A DNA stretch of 64,000 nt from Anaerolineae bacterium (GCA_013314735.1 JABUFD010000004.1:124001-188000); one strand, 5' to 3'. Counted from the first letter of the stretch, positions 33,344-43,116 are shown. The notes: generated from the sequence alone by a model not told the origin. Numbers and translations are program-made.

Positions 33344-34879
33344 CTACGAATCAGATGATTCACCCGTGCGGTCGCGTTCCCGCAAATGGGGGAACAGCAG
33401 TACCTCGCGGATGGAGCGTTTTCCTGTCAATAGCATCACCAGCCGGTCAATTCCCATGCCGAAACCACCCTGGGGCGGCATGCCGTAGCACATTGCCTTC
33501 AGGTAGTCTTCATCCATCGGGTTGTTCTCGTCATCATCTTCCGCGTACGCCCTGCCCATTTCAAGGAAGCGTTGTTCCTGGTCAATCGGATCGTTGAGTT
33601 CAGTGAAGGCATTACACAATTCCATCCCCCCGATGAAACCCTCAAAGCGTTCCACCATGGTCGGATCGCCGGGGATTTTTTTGGCAAGCGGGGAAATGTC
33701 TATCGGGTAATCATACAGGAATGTCGGTTGAATAAATGTCGGTTCCAGGTGATCACCCAATAATTTATCGATCAACTTTCCGCGGGGCATCTGTGGATTG
33801 GCAGCGATCCCCTTCTCCTGCATCGCTGCAGCCAACGAAGGGCCATCCGGATACTGCTGGATGTCAATCCCGGTGGCTTCGATCAAACCATCGCGCAAAT
33901 TCACCCGTTTCCAGGGTGGGGTCAGGTCAATCTCTTTCCCGTCAAAGGTAATCTGCATGGTTCCCAGCACAGCCATGGCAACCTGTGAGATCATTTTCTC
34001 GGTTAATTCCATCACCTGCAGGTAATCAGCATATGCCCAATAGAACTCCAGCTGGGTAAATTCCGGGTTGTGCTTGAAGCTGACGCCTTCATTGCGAAAA
34101 TCACGCCCGATCTCGTACACCCGCTCCAACCCGCCCACCACCAGGCGCTTCAGGTACAGCTCAAATGAAATGCGCAGATAGAGGTCCTGGTGCAGCTGGT
34201 TGTGGTGGGTCACAAACGGGCGTGCTGCAGCACCGCCGTAAATCGGCTGCAGGATGGGAGTTTCCACTTCGAGGAATTGATGGTCGTCCATGAAGCAGCG
34301 CAATGCGCGGATGGTTTTAGCGCGAATGCGGAATATTTCTCGCACCTCCGGGTTGACAGCCAGGTCTGCATAGCGCTGACGATAGCGCAGTTCAGGGTCG
34401 CTCAATCCGCCATGCTGGATTAATTCTCCGTCAACAATTTCATCTTTGCCAGCTGGCAGCGGCGTGATTGCCTTGGCCAGCATTGTATATGCATGGACCA
34501 GCAGTGAAACCTCCCCGGTACGGGTACGCACCATTTCACCACTGGCTTCAATGAAGTCGCCCAGATCCACCGTCGCCGTCAACAGCTTCATTGCCTCCGC
34601 GCCAACCTCGTTGACGCGGAAAAACAATTGCAGGCGGCCATCGATGTCTTCGATATGGATGAAACAAATTTTCCCCATGGGGCGCATGGCACGCACCCGC
34701 CCGGCCAACGTCACCCGGATCGGGTCAGCGCCTTCAATGGTTTCCTGTTGTTCAAACGCCTGTTTGGCCTGTTGGGTGGTATGTGTGCGCTTTGCTCGTG
34801 TGGGATACGGTTCAATGCCAGCCGACCGAAGAACATCAATTTTTTCTGCGCGTATCTGTTCGAGTTCGTTAAAATCCAT
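33344..34879 (-). CDS. lysS: Lysyl-tRNA synthetase, class II
   Basis: 511 residues from the ATG at 34879. The OB-fold anticodon-binding domain comes first (VTLAGRVRAMRPMGKICFIHIED). The class II core has motif 2 (GRDFRNEGVSFKHNPEFTQLEFYWAYADY) and motif 3 (GFGMGIDRLVMLLTG). It charges tRNA-Lys. The gene lies 23 bases after greA on the same strand, a frequent greA-lysS pairing, so the two are probably co-transcribed. Confidence 0.97.
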   Translation of the reverse strand: MDFNELEQIRAEKIDVLRSAGIEPYPTRAKRTHTTQQAKQAFEQQETIEGADPIRVTLAGRVRAMRPMGKICFIHIEDIDGRLQLFFRVNEVGAEAMKLLTATVDLGDFIEASGEMVRTRTGEVSLLVHAYTMLAKAITPLPAGKDEIVDGELIQHGGLSDPELRYRQRYADLAVNPEVREIFRIRAKTIRALRCFMDDHQFLEVETPILQPIYGGAAARPFVTHHNQLHQDLYLRISFELYLKRLVVGGLERVYEIGRDFRNEGVSFKHNPEFTQLEFYWAYADYLQVMELTEKMISQVAMAVLGTMQITFDGKEIDLTPPWKRVNLRDGLIEATGIDIQQYPDGPSLAAAMQEKGIAANPQMPRGKLIDKLLGDHLEPTFIQPTFLYDYPIDISPLAKKIPGDPTMVERFEGFIGGMELCNAFTELNDPIDQEQRFLEMGRAYAEDDDENNPMDEDYLKAMCYGMPPQGGFGMGIDRLVMLLTGKRSIREVLLFPHLRERDRTGESSDS

Positions 34880-34902
34880 CAATACCACCTGTAATAATTA
34901 CT

Positions 34903-35373
34903 TCAGTCCACTTTTAAAATTTTGACTTCAAACACACCGGCTGGCGCTTTAACTTTCACCATCTCGCCAGCTTTATGGTTCATCAGGGCTTTGCCCAGGG
35001 GGGAATCATGGGAGATCTTCCCGGCGTCCGCGTCTGCTTCGGCCAATCCCACAATGTGATACACCTCAGGGTCAAAATCTTCCTCCTGCACAGTAACCGT
35101 ACTGCCAATTTCCACAATGCCTTTGTTGGTATGGTGGCTGTCGACAATCTTGACCATGGACAGCATCATCTCCAATTCACTGATGCGGCCTTCCACAAAA
35201 GCCTGTTCATTCATCGCAGCTTCATATTCGGCATTTTCCAGCACATCAGCGCCGTCGTCAATCGCGTTGTGCAGGCGATCCGCTACTTCCTGGCGGCGTT
35301 CTTTGCGCAAATAATCCAATTCTTCAGTAAGTTTCTTTAATCCTTCTTCGGTTATATACAGAGTTGATGCCAT
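34903..35373 (-). CDS. greA: Transcription elongation factor GreA
   Basis: 156 residues. The N-terminal coiled coil (YITEEGLKKLTEELDYLRKERRQEVADRL) carries the tip acidic residues DDGADVLENAEY that reach the RNA polymerase active site. The C-terminal domain has DSHHTNKGIVEIGSTVTV and ISHDSPLGKALMNHKAGE. GreA triggers cleavage of backtracked RNA. It leads the greA-lysS unit, with GAGGAAA before the start. Confidence 0.96.
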   Translation of the reverse strand: MASTLYITEEGLKKLTEELDYLRKERRQEVADRLHNAIDDGADVLENAEYEAAMNEQAFVEGRISELEMMLSMVKIVDSHHTNKGIVEIGSTVTVQEEDFDPEVYHIVGLAEADADAGKISHDSPLGKALMNHKAGEMVKVKAPAGVFEVKILKVD

Positions 35374-35696
35374 TTCGATTTCCTCATTCTTTCACGTAGT
35401 GATCGGCATATAAAAAAAATTTCTCCCTGCTCCTTCGAATGGAATTCCAGGGGGGTAATTTCGGGGACTTAATACAGAAAAAGCACATTCCCCAAATGCG
35501 CTTTCTATACACCTTATGGCAGGCAAGATAATAACACAAGAATCGTAAAAATTCAAGCGGTAGATCGTTTATCTCAGGGCTTTATCATTCTCTCAATGGT
35601 TCGTGAAAAGCAAGGGCTGTGCAACTGGCATACCATTACGGGCACAACTACACGCGAGCATGACTGTATTCCTGTTCCTGAGCCAGTCGAAGGGAA

Positions 35697-35770
35697 CCCC
35701 CACCCCGCCCCTCCCCCAGGTGGAAAATCAGCGGTTTCACACGGTTCTTTGGGGGAGGGTCGGGGTGGGG
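35697..35770. repeat. Large near-perfect palindrome, REP/MITE-like
   Basis: CCCCACCCCGCCCCTCCCCCA (about 35697-35718) faces TGGGGGAGGGTCGGGGTGGGG (35750-35770) with one mismatch, and an inner GTGGAAA/TTTCAC stem. It is preceded by TTCCTGAGCCAGTCGAAGG, a motif also seen in part at 32287-32327, which suggests a dispersed genome repeat. Confidence 0.7.
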
Positions 35771-35935
35771 CAATGATGGCCAAATCGCGGTGAATGTGAT
35801 CATTGGGTTCGAAAATGTTAAAACCCTGCGTTTATCTCCGAATAGGGCTGGATAGCTCGGTGCCCCAGGCATGCATTGCCATATTGGCGGATCGAAAAAA
35901 TTCGATTCGACCAGACTGGAATCAGCAAAGTGGAA

Positions 35936-35994
35936 TATAATAAGAACGTGGAGCACAACTGGCATCCACCCGATATGGAGATTCCTGGAATCTC
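35936..35994 (+). promoter_or_regulatory. Promoter region of the 2-oxoacid:ferredoxin oxidoreductase operon
   Basis: TATAAT at 35936-35941 gives a leader of about 110 bases, which contains a 7-bp hairpin GAGATTC-CTG-GAATCTC (35978-35994). No good -35 and no T-run after the hairpin. Confidence 0.45.
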
Positions 35995-36059
35995 GTATCA
36001 CCTAACACCAATGCAATCCATCTTCGTACTGATTCAAATTCAAAAAAAGGAGTTTGAAA

Positions 36060-36299
36060 ATGCCCGCCAAGGGAAAAATTGTTGTCAATGACTTTTATTG
36101 TAAAGCCTGTGGTTTATGCGTTTCGGTCTGCCCCACCCAGGTGATCCAGTTGGCGCCGGAACGCCTGAATGTGCGTGGATACCACCCCGCAGAACAATTC
36201 CAGGATGGCTGCATCGCCTGTGCGACTTGCGCTATGGTCTGTCCTGATGCGGCGATCACTGTCTACCGCCTGACCCCGGTTGCTGAACAGGAGGCCTGA
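36060..36299 (+). CDS. 2-oxoacid:ferredoxin oxidoreductase, ferredoxin-like delta subunit
   Basis: 79 residues from the ATG with AAGGAG upstream. Two 4Fe-4S motifs are complete: [12 protein letters not shown] and [12 protein letters not shown]. This small subunit passes electrons from the catalytic core to ferredoxin. It is the first gene of the four-gene operon, one base apart from the alpha-subunit start. Confidence 0.92.
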   Translation: MPAKGKIVVNDFYCKACGLCVSVCPTQVIQLAPERLNVRGYHPAEQFQDGCIACATCAMVCPDAAITVYRLTPVAEQEA

Positions 36300-36300
36300 C

Positions 36301-37434
36301 ATGACAAAAGAATTGATCAAAGGAAACATTGCCTTCGCTGAAGCCGCCATCCGCGCAGGCTTGCAGGCTTATTTTGGCTACCCGATCACACCCCAAACAG
36401 AGGCGCTGGAATGGATGTCTGGGCGCATGCCGGAGTTGGGTCGCGCCTTTGTCCAGGCCGAAAGCGAATTGGGCGCGATCAATATGGTTTACGGCTCGGC
36501 CTGCACCGGCGCCCGTACCATGACCTCCTCATCCAGTCCAGGCATCAGCTTAATGCAGGAAGGCCTGTCCTATATTGCTACTTCTGAAGTTCCCGTGGTG
36601 GTGGTCAATGTCATGCGTGGCGGTCCCGGCCTGGGCAACATCGCCCCGGCGCAGAGTGATTACAACCAGGCCGTGCACGGCGGCGGGCATGGTGACTACA
36701 GCCCGATTGTGCTGGCTCCCGCCAATATCCAGGAATTAATTGATATCACCTATGAATCCTTCGACCTGGCTGAAAAATACCGGTGTATCGTCATGATCGC
36801 GATTGATGGAAGCATGGGACAGATGATGGAACCCGCTGAACTACCACCTTTCCGGGAGATCAAAAAGGAACATCCGGCATGGGCGATCGTTGGCGCGAAA
36901 GGCCGCAAGCCCAACCTGATCTGCTCTCTCAATATCGATGAAGTGGAACATGAAAAAGTCAACCTGCGCCTGTTGGCTCGATGGAACCAGATTCGCAAAA
37001 ATGAAGTGCGCTTTAAAGAATACTACCTCGATGATGCTGATTTCGCCGTGGTGGGCTTTGGAACTGCCGGGCGCATTGCCCTTAGCGCGGTTCGCGCCGC
37101 CCGTGAAAAAGGCATCAAGGTTGGCCTGTTCCGACCAGTCACATTGGCACCGTTCCCGGAGAAGCAAATCGAAGCACTCGCCGCACGAATGAAGGGCTTG
37201 TTGGTGGTCGAAATGAACACCGGTCAAATGCTGGATGATGTGATGCGTTTTGGCAAAGATCTATCCCCGGTACGTTTTTACGGCCGTCCTGGCGGTGTGA
37301 TTCCGCTGCCCGAAGAAATCCTCAGAGAAATCGAGGCGCTTGCCACAGAAACCATCCCGGCCGATATTCATCCCCGCGACCTGTGGTTTGACCGACTGAC
37401 TGCGGAATTAGGGTTAACCTACGAAGCTGCATGA
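36301..37434 (+). CDS. 2-oxoacid:ferredoxin oxidoreductase, alpha subunit
   Basis: 377 residues from the ATG at 36301, with AGGAGG inside the end of the previous gene. [26 protein letters not shown] is the KorA/VorB-type start, followed by [34 protein letters not shown]. The complex decarboxylates a 2-oxoacid to an acyl-CoA and CO2 and reduces ferredoxin. The four-subunit layout fits 2-oxoglutarate or branched-chain 2-oxoacid enzymes; which one cannot be told from sequence reading alone. Confidence 0.93.
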   Translation: MTKELIKGNIAFAEAAIRAGLQAYFGYPITPQTEALEWMSGRMPELGRAFVQAESELGAINMVYGSACTGARTMTSSSSPGISLMQEGLSYIATSEVPVVVVNVMRGGPGLGNIAPAQSDYNQAVHGGGHGDYSPIVLAPANIQELIDITYESFDLAEKYRCIVMIAIDGSMGQMMEPAELPPFREIKKEHPAWAIVGAKGRKPNLICSLNIDEVEHEKVNLRLLARWNQIRKNEVRFKEYYLDDADFAVVGFGTAGRIALSAVRAAREKGIKVGLFRPVTLAPFPEKQIEALAARMKGLLVVEMNTGQMLDDVMRFGKDLSPVRFYGRPGGVIPLPEEILREIEALATETIPADIHPRDLWFDRLTAELGLTYEAA

Positions 37435-37444
37435 GGAGGAAACA

Positions 37445-38224
37445 ATGACTGAACTACAATATAAAGAAACTGTTGTGTTTGAGCGGCCGACAGCTCTCAC
37501 TCCCACCCAGACCACCTATTGCCCCGGGTGTACCCATGGGGTGGCACACCGCCTGATCGCCGAAGTGATTGACGAAATGGGTATCCGTGATGACACCATC
37601 GGTGTAGCGCCGGTGGGCTGCGCGGTGTTCGCTTACCGCTTTTTCGATGTCGATTTTGTTGAAGCCGCGCACGGCCGCGCGCCAGCGATGGCGACCGGCA
37701 TTAAGCGCAGCCTGCCGGACAGGTTCGTTTTCACCTACCAGGGTGACGGCGACCTGGTTTCCATCGGAATGGCAGAAATTACCCATGCTGCAGCGCGCGG
37801 TGAGAATATCACGGTGATTTTCATTAACAATGCCAACTACGGGATGACCGGTGGTCAAATGGCCCCTACCACCCTGCCGGGCCAGAAGACTACTTCCAGC
37901 CCCACCGGCCGCGATGTGGAACTGGCCGGTTATCCGATCCAGATGGCCGAATTGATTGCCTCCATCCAGGGAACCAGCTACGTTGTCCGCCGCAGCCTTC
38001 ATGATGCCCGTAACATCCGCCAGGCGAAAAAAGCCATCCGCACCGCTTTTGAAGTGCAAAAACGCGGCCTGGGCTTTGCCATGGTGGAACTGTTATCCAC
38101 CTGCCCCACCAACTGGCATCTCACCCCGCCGGATGCAATGAACTGGCTGAAGGAAAACATGCTGCCCGTGTACCCGTTGGGCGACTACAAGATTCACGAT
38201 GCTGTCAAAAGCGCAGGAATATAG
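37445..38224 (+). CDS. 2-oxoacid:ferredoxin oxidoreductase, beta subunit
   Basis: 259 residues, 10 bases after the alpha gene, with AGGAGGAA upstream. [12 protein letters not shown] opens the thiamine-diphosphate subunit. The ThDP/Mg motif is [39 protein letters not shown] (GDGD ... NN). It holds the catalytic cofactor of the complex. The gene order delta-alpha-beta-gamma is conserved for this enzyme class. Confidence 0.94.
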   Translation: MTELQYKETVVFERPTALTPTQTTYCPGCTHGVAHRLIAEVIDEMGIRDDTIGVAPVGCAVFAYRFFDVDFVEAAHGRAPAMATGIKRSLPDRFVFTYQGDGDLVSIGMAEITHAAARGENITVIFINNANYGMTGGQMAPTTLPGQKTTSSPTGRDVELAGYPIQMAELIASIQGTSYVVRRSLHDARNIRQAKKAIRTAFEVQKRGLGFAMVELLSTCPTNWHLTPPDAMNWLKENMLPVYPLGDYKIHDAVKSAGI

Positions 38225-38236
38225 GAGGAAATTAAG

Positions 38237-38773
38237 ATGCAGAATGAAATCATTGTTTCCGGCTTTGGCGGACAGGGTGTCTTATTTGGCGGGCAGCTGC
38301 TGGCGTATACCGCCATGGATCACGGTCTGCATGTGACCTGGATCCCGTCTTACGGGCCTGAAATGCGCGGCGGAACCGCCAACTGTACCGTGATTATTGC
38401 AGATGAGGAAATTGGTTCACCCCTGGTCAGACGCCCGGGTGCGGTGATCGCCATGAACAAACCTTCGCTGGACAAATACGAACAACTGGTAAAGCCCGGT
38501 GGTGTCCTGATTGTCAATACCTCAATGGTGGACCGATCGGCGGAGCGCGAAGACATCAACGTGGTGAGTTTGCCAGCCAACGATATTGCCGAACAGGTAG
38601 GAAGCAGCAAGAGCCTTAATATGGTAATGGTGGGTGCCCTGCTCAGTGCGCTGCCGGTGTTCCCGTTGGAAGCGATCATCGAATCCATGGACATCCACAC
38701 GCCGGAACGCAACAAGCGCTTCCTGCCAGATAATGTTAAAGCACTTCGCGCCGGATTTAACCATTCTGCCTGA
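38237..38773 (+). CDS. 2-oxoacid:ferredoxin oxidoreductase, gamma subunit
   Basis: 178 residues with AGGAGGAAATTAAG upstream. The CoA-binding gamma subunit signature is FGGQGVLFGGQLLAYTAM, followed by PSYGPEMRGGTANCTVIIAD. It completes the operon and is followed by a terminator at 38831-38865. Confidence 0.93.
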   Translation: MQNEIIVSGFGGQGVLFGGQLLAYTAMDHGLHVTWIPSYGPEMRGGTANCTVIIADEEIGSPLVRRPGAVIAMNKPSLDKYEQLVKPGGVLIVNTSMVDRSAEREDINVVSLPANDIAEQVGSSKSLNMVMVGALLSALPVFPLEAIIESMDIHTPERNKRFLPDNVKALRAGFNHSA

Positions 38774-38830
38774 ACAGCAGCAGGCAAAAAAGCGGCCACC
38801 AGCAAATGGCCTGGCAAATGGATTGAACCT

Positions 38831-38865
38831 ATCCGCGGCAGAACAAAATCTGCCGCGGATTTTTC
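38831..38865 (+). terminator. Terminator of the oxidoreductase operon
   Basis: ATCCGCGGCAGA (38831-38842) pairs perfectly with TCTGCCGCGGAT (38849-38860), followed by TTTTC. Confidence 0.9.
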
Positions 38866-38882
38866 AAAACATTAACCGCATC

Positions 38883-38913
38883 TTTACACATTTCACCTTT
38901 AATCCATTACAAT
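38883..38913 (+). promoter_or_regulatory. glgC promoter
   Basis: TTTACA (38883-38888) and TACAAT (38908-38913) are 19 bases apart, a little long. The leader is about 55 bases, with AAAGAAAGGGG before the start codon. Confidence 0.5.
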
Positions 38914-38974
38914 AGGATTAGCCAATTCAACCTGTAATATCCAATCACCTACCACAAAGAAAGGGGTAGTATCT

Positions 38975-40267
38975 ATGCATACCATCAGCCGCAGTGATGC
39001 CAAAAATTATGACAATATACTGGCACTCATTCTGGGTGGAGGTGCCGGCACCCGCCTGTACCCCTTGACCCAACAGCGCGCCAAACCCGCGGTGCCTATT
39101 GCCGGAAAATACCGCCTGATCGACATTCCCATCAGCAACTCGATCAATTCGCAGATTCCATTCATTGCCATTCTGACCCAATTTAACTCGATGTCACTCA
39201 ACCGCCATATCGCCCGGTCTTATAATTTTGATGATTTCTCCAAAGGATGGGTGCAAATTTGGGCGGCAGAACAAACCATGGGCAGCAATGACTGGTACCA
39301 GGGTACGGCGGATGCGGTGCGCAAGCAGATCCATGAGATCCGTTCAGCGCGCTGCGCTTATACCCTGATCCTCTCCGGCGACCACCTGTACCGCATGGAT
39401 TACCGCAAACTGGCCAATTCCCATTGGGAAAATGATGCTGATGTCACCATCGCAGTCCAGCCTGTTTCCCGCGAAGATGCACCCCGTCTGGGTATACTCA
39501 AATGTGAACCCAACGGGCAAATCGTTGATTTTTCTGAAAAACCCAAAACCCCCGAACTGCTGGATGCAATGGTCTCCCTCGATGACCCCGAAAAACCGTA
39601 CCTCGGATCAATGGGCATCTACTTCTTCCGCACCGACTTGTTGTTGGAACTGCTGACGGAGAACAATGATGATGACTTTGGCAAGCACATCATCCCCTAT
39701 GCCATTAAAAACTGCAAGGTTTTCGGCTACCAGTTCAATGATTACTGGGAAGATATTGGTACGATCCGCTCCTTTTATAACACCAACCTCGCACTGGCTC
39801 GCCAGGATGCGCCCTTTAACTTCTTTGACCCGGAAGCCCCGATCTACACCCACTCCCGTTTCCTGCCCGGCTCCATCATCCAGAATTGCACCGTGGAAGA
39901 TGCCATGATCTCTGACGGCTCAGTGATCCAGGATTCGGTGATTCGGAACACGGTGATTGGCGTCCGCAGCCAGATTGGCAAGGGGGTTCACATCACCAAC
40001 AGCATTATCATGGGAGCGGACTATTACGACAGCCCCTTCCTGCGCCCCACCGGCGCTCCACCCATCGGCATTGGCAATGGCTCCCAGATCGAAGGGGCGA
40101 TCATCGATAAAAACGCCCGCCTTGGTGAAAATGTAGTGATCCATTCCTTCCCGGAAGGAACCGAACTGGACACTGATATGTACTCGGTGCGGGACGGCAT
40201 TGTGGTCATCCCAAAAAGCACGGTCATCCCCGCCAGCACACGCATCGCTCCAGCCGAAGCGGATTAG
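38975..40267 (+). CDS. glgC: Glucose-1-phosphate adenylyltransferase
   Basis: 430 residues. The pyrophosphorylase signature ALILGGGAGTRLYPLTQQRAKPAVP (about 15-40) is intact, as are SGDHLYRMDY and FSEKP near the substrate site. The C-terminal third is a left-handed beta helix. It makes ADP-glucose, the glucosyl donor for glycogen synthesis. No other glycogen gene is next to it; it ends in a terminator shared with convergent ybaK. Confidence 0.95.
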   Translation: MHTISRSDAKNYDNILALILGGGAGTRLYPLTQQRAKPAVPIAGKYRLIDIPISNSINSQIPFIAILTQFNSMSLNRHIARSYNFDDFSKGWVQIWAAEQTMGSNDWYQGTADAVRKQIHEIRSARCAYTLILSGDHLYRMDYRKLANSHWENDADVTIAVQPVSREDAPRLGILKCEPNGQIVDFSEKPKTPELLDAMVSLDDPEKPYLGSMGIYFFRTDLLLELLTENNDDDFGKHIIPYAIKNCKVFGYQFNDYWEDIGTIRSFYNTNLALARQDAPFNFFDPEAPIYTHSRFLPGSIIQNCTVEDAMISDGSVIQDSVIRNTVIGVRSQIGKGVHITNSIIMGADYYDSPFLRPTGAPPIGIGNGSQIEGAIIDKNARLGENVVIHSFPEGTELDTDMYSVRDGIVVIPKSTVIPASTRIAPAEAD

Positions 40268-40283
40268 AAAATCAGGTAATATC

Positions 40284-40316
40284 CCGGCCAGGTAGAAACC
40301 TGGCCGGCAGTTTATT
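40284..40316 (+). terminator. Shared terminator between glgC and the YbaK-like gene
   Basis: CCGGCCAGGT (40284-40293) pairs with ACCTGGCCGG (40298-40307) around AGAA, followed by CAGTTTATT. Placed between converging genes and probably bidirectional. Confidence 0.75.
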
Positions 40317-40794
40317 CCGCCTTCAAACAGATCACACTGCCGCCGGTAATCGCAACCAGCTGGTGAGGAGTAACTGCAAAAACGGCATGGTCAGTACCGG
40401 CCGCTGCCCAAACGACGCCATATTGCAACAGGTCTTCATCAATGAACGTTTCCAGTGGCTGTACATGCCCCACAGGCGGGATACCACCGATGGTGAAACC
40501 GGTTGCAGTACGCACAAAATCTGCATCAGCCCGGCGGAATTTCTCACCGGCATGTACCCGGAGTCGTTTTTCATCGGCACGATTCTGTCCGCTGACCAGC
40601 ACCAGGTACGGTTTCAGGGAAGCCTTTCCCTGGAACACCAACGACTTGACGATCTGCCCAACGCTGCAACCAATGCTTGCCGCAGCTTCCTCGGCAGTCC
40701 GTGTTGATGCAGGATATTCCACCACCTTCAGGTCCAGTCCAAACTGGTGCAATGCTTCCTGCACGCGTTGAGCGCTTTTCTTCAATTCTGCCAT
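40312..40794 (-). CDS. YbaK/ProX-type aminoacyl-tRNA deacylase
   Basis: 160 residues from the ATG with AAGGAGGATTCGAA upstream. AEEAAASIGCSVGQIVKSLVF, GFTIGGIPPVGH and the C-terminal AAAGTDHAVFAVTP match the YbaK editing family, which removes wrongly attached amino acids (for example Cys from tRNA-Pro). Lys in IVKSL is the conserved active-site residue. It overlaps the end of rnhB by 13 bases and is probably co-transcribed with it. Confidence 0.9.
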   Translation of the reverse strand: MAELKKSAQRVQEALHQFGLDLKVVEYPASTRTAEEAAASIGCSVGQIVKSLVFQGKASLKPYLVLVSGQNRADEKRLRVHAGEKFRRADADFVRTATGFTIGGIPPVGHVQPLETFIDEDLLQYGVVWAAAGTDHAVFAVTPHQLVAITGGSVICLKAE

Positions 40795-41450
40795 TTCGAA
40801 TCCTCCTTGATGAATGGCTGCCGGGTAGACATTGGCCGAAAACTGAAACGGTGGATCGCACACGGACCAAATTCCAGCAGATGTTGGCGGTGGCGTGCCG
40901 TACCATATCCCTTATGGATAGCAAAACCGTATCCGGGGAATACCGGATCGATGTTCATCATCCAGTAATCCCGTGCCGTTTTTGCCAGAATGGAGGCGGC
41001 TGCAATGCTCAGGCTGATCCGGTCGCCATGGATGATCGATTGCTGTGGGAGATCAGTCAGTCCTTTCAATGAAACTGCGTCAATCACCAGCGCCTGCGGA
41101 GCCGGACAACACTGCGCAAGCGCGCGGCACATGGCCAGCTTTGTCGCGGGCAGAATTCCCAGGGAGTCAATTTCCACGCAGGAGGCATATCCCACCCCCC
41201 AGGCCAGCGCCTTCAGGACAATTGAGCGCCTTGCGGCCTCCCGTTGCGCGGCTGTGAGCAGCTTGGAATCACAGACATCCGCCAGTTCTTGCAAAATGTC
41301 CACGGTTGCAGGCAGGATCACCGCACCAGCTGCCACCGGACCTGCCCAGGCGCCACGCCCGGCCTCATCCACACCTGCCACCAGCAGGCGGCCCTGCAGC
41401 CAAAAAGCCTGTTCATTATATACTGTCGGCTTGAAATCTTCTCGCACCAT
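40782..41450 (-). CDS. rnhB: Ribonuclease HII
   Basis: 222 residues from the ATG at 41450. GVDEAGRGAWAGPVAAGAVIL holds the first catalytic acids (Asp-Glu), with further acids in CDSKLLTA and VIDAVSLKG. It nicks DNA at embedded ribonucleotides. The TATAAT box ends only 6 bases before this ATG, so an upstream in-frame start at 41480 would lie before the -10 element and is unlikely; the mRNA seems leaderless. Transcribed with the YbaK-like gene. Confidence 0.93.
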   Translation of the reverse strand: MVREDFKPTVYNEQAFWLQGRLLVAGVDEAGRGAWAGPVAAGAVILPATVDILQELADVCDSKLLTAAQREAARRSIVLKALAWGVGYASCVEIDSLGILPATKLAMCRALAQCCPAPQALVIDAVSLKGLTDLPQQSIIHGDRISLSIAAASILAKTARDYWMMNIDPVFPGYGFAIHKGYGTARHRQHLLEFGPCAIHRFSFRPMSTRQPFIKEDSKWQN

Positions 41451-41462
41451 GCTGACATTATA
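41451..41462 (-). promoter_or_regulatory. rnhB promoter, apparently leaderless
   Basis: TATAAT (compl. 41462-41457), then GTCAGC, then the ATG. No ribosome-binding site can fit. Confidence 0.65.
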
Positions 41463-41509
41463 GCGGAAACCTGGATTCATTTGCCCAAAACAAAAACCTG
41501 CGAATCACG

Positions 41510-41515
41510 TATAAT
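41510..41515 (+). promoter_or_regulatory. -10 box of the mgtE gene
   Basis: TATAAT at 41510-41515, about 74 bases before the mgtE start. No strong -35. It is back to back with the rnhB promoter. Confidence 0.5.
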
Positions 41516-41588
41516 AAATGAGGAATTTCGCGAAGCACCTTAACAACTGAATACAATCAGAATCTTTCTCATAAGGAGGAACCATAAC

Positions 41589-42974
41589 TTGGTCGAAGAA
41601 CTTAAAAAACCAAAAGTAACCAATCCCGATGAGATCGATGTCATCGAGGAGGCGGTGTTAGCCGCCGTGGAGCAGGATAATTTCGCCGAAGCCGCCGAAG
41701 CCCTGCAACAGCTGCATGCACCGGACCAGGCCGATGTGTTTGAAGACCTGGAACCGGAAGATCAGGACCAGATCCTGGAATTACTGACCCCGGAGGTGCA
41801 GGCTGATATCCTGGAAGAACTCGAGGATGAAGATACCGCCGAAGTGGCATCGCGGCAGGAACCGGAGGATCTTGCCCGCATTATCGAGTTGATGGAGCCG
41901 GACAAAGCAGCCGACCTCTTGGGTGACATCGACCTGGCACAGGCGATCGAGGTTCTGGAAGAAATTCAGGAACCCCAGGAAGTTCGCCCCTTGCTGGCGT
42001 ATCCCGATGACAGTGCCGGCGGTATCATGACCAGCCTGCCGATCTCATTGGTGGAAAGCATGACTGTAGACCAGGCGATTCAGCACATCCGTGCAGAATT
42101 TGAACCGGATGATGAAGACATTTACTACCTCTTTGTCACCAACACAGAGCACCAGCTGGTTGGCGTGGTGTCCGTCCGTCAACTTCTGCTTGGGAAACCT
42201 CAGGTCCTGATCAGTCAGATCATGAACAAAGATGTGATTTCAATCGAAGCCACTGCCGATCAGGAGGAAGCTGCCCGGCTGATGTCGCGCTATGACCTGT
42301 TGGCATTGCCTGTCATCGACGATGGTCAGCATTTACTTGGTCTGATCACCTTTGATGACTCGGTCGAAGTGCTGGAAGACGAGGCTACGGAAGATATTTA
42401 TCGCCTGGGTGGTGTTCCACAAGGGAATCCTTCCGATATTTCCGTCAAAAGCGCGGTAAAAAACCGCCTTCCCTGGCTTTCTTTGAATATGCTGACTGCC
42501 ATGGGTTCCGCAACGGTCCTCAGCCTGTTCGAGAGTACGCTTGCCCAATACGCGGTGCTGACCGCTTTCCTGCCGATTGTGGCGGGCATGGGTGGGAACG
42601 CGGCAACGCAAACACTCACGGTCACAGTGCGTGGGTTGGCACTGGGTGAGATCGAATCGAGTGAGGGATGGAAAACATTGGCGCGAGAATTAACGATTGG
42701 TCTGATTGACGGTGCCGCATTGGGCGTCATCGTCAGCCTGATTGCCATGGTCTGGAAAGGCTCTCCCTTAATGGGCCTGGTAGTCGGCATCTCGGTGTTC
42801 CTGAACCTGATCTGCGCTGCCCTGGCTGGCGTGCTGGTACCGGTCATCATGTCAAAACTGCGTTTCGATCCCGCACTGGCATCACCAATCCTGTTCACAC
42901 CCACCACAGATGCCTTCGGTTACCTGATTTACCTCACAGTCGCAACCCTGTTTTTCATTCCCTTTATTACCTGA
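41589..42974 (+). CDS. mgtE: Magnesium transporter MgtE
   Basis: 461 residues starting at TTG, 9 bases after AAGGAGG. Order of parts: acidic N-terminal superhelical domain (residues 20-135, repeated DQ(A/D)DVFEDLEPEDQDQILELL units), two CBS domains (about 140-265) and five transmembrane helices in the last 180 residues, with TAFLPIVAGMGGNAATQTLTVTVRGLALGEI in the pore region. The cytoplasmic domains gate the channel by sensing Mg2+. Single gene with its own terminator. Confidence 0.95.
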   Translation: MVEELKKPKVTNPDEIDVIEEAVLAAVEQDNFAEAAEALQQLHAPDQADVFEDLEPEDQDQILELLTPEVQADILEELEDEDTAEVASRQEPEDLARIIELMEPDKAADLLGDIDLAQAIEVLEEIQEPQEVRPLLAYPDDSAGGIMTSLPISLVESMTVDQAIQHIRAEFEPDDEDIYYLFVTNTEHQLVGVVSVRQLLLGKPQVLISQIMNKDVISIEATADQEEAARLMSRYDLLALPVIDDGQHLLGLITFDDSVEVLEDEATEDIYRLGGVPQGNPSDISVKSAVKNRLPWLSLNMLTAMGSATVLSLFESTLAQYAVLTAFLPIVAGMGGNAATQTLTVTVRGLALGEIESSEGWKTLARELTIGLIDGAALGVIVSLIAMVWKGSPLMGLVVGISVFLNLICAALAGVLVPVIMSKLRFDPALASPILFTPTTDAFGYLIYLTVATLFFIPFIT

Positions 42975-43044
42975 AAGGAGAACCAATTAATCTCATGAGT
43001 AATAGTTCCACAGAGGAATCCCCTGGAGACCTACACTCGCGAAA

Positions 43045-43103
43045 GGGTGAAGTTTCAGCACATGGTTGAACCCGGTTCAACCCGGAAACTTCACCCTTTT
43101 TTG
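43045..43103 (+). terminator. mgtE terminator
   Basis: GGGTGAAGTTTC (43045-43056) pairs with GAAACTTCACCC (43085-43096), with an inner GGTTGAACC/GGTTCAACC pairing, followed by TTTTTTG. Confidence 0.9.
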
Positions 43104-43116
43104 TTTTTAACAGGTA

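Larger units (their letters stand above)
35374..36059. other. Long intergenic region with repeats, between greA and the ferredoxin oxidoreductase operon
   Basis: 686 bases with no supported gene; small open frames here read through palindromes. It holds a hairpin AAGCGCATT/AATGTGCTT with a T-run on the minus strand (35487-35512), the large palindrome at 35697-35770, and the promoter and leader of the downstream operon. Confidence 0.6.

Noticed and set aside
35596-36091. Small open frames in the greA-ferredoxin gap
   Set aside because: They read through the GC-rich palindrome or the operon leader and have no protein-like composition.
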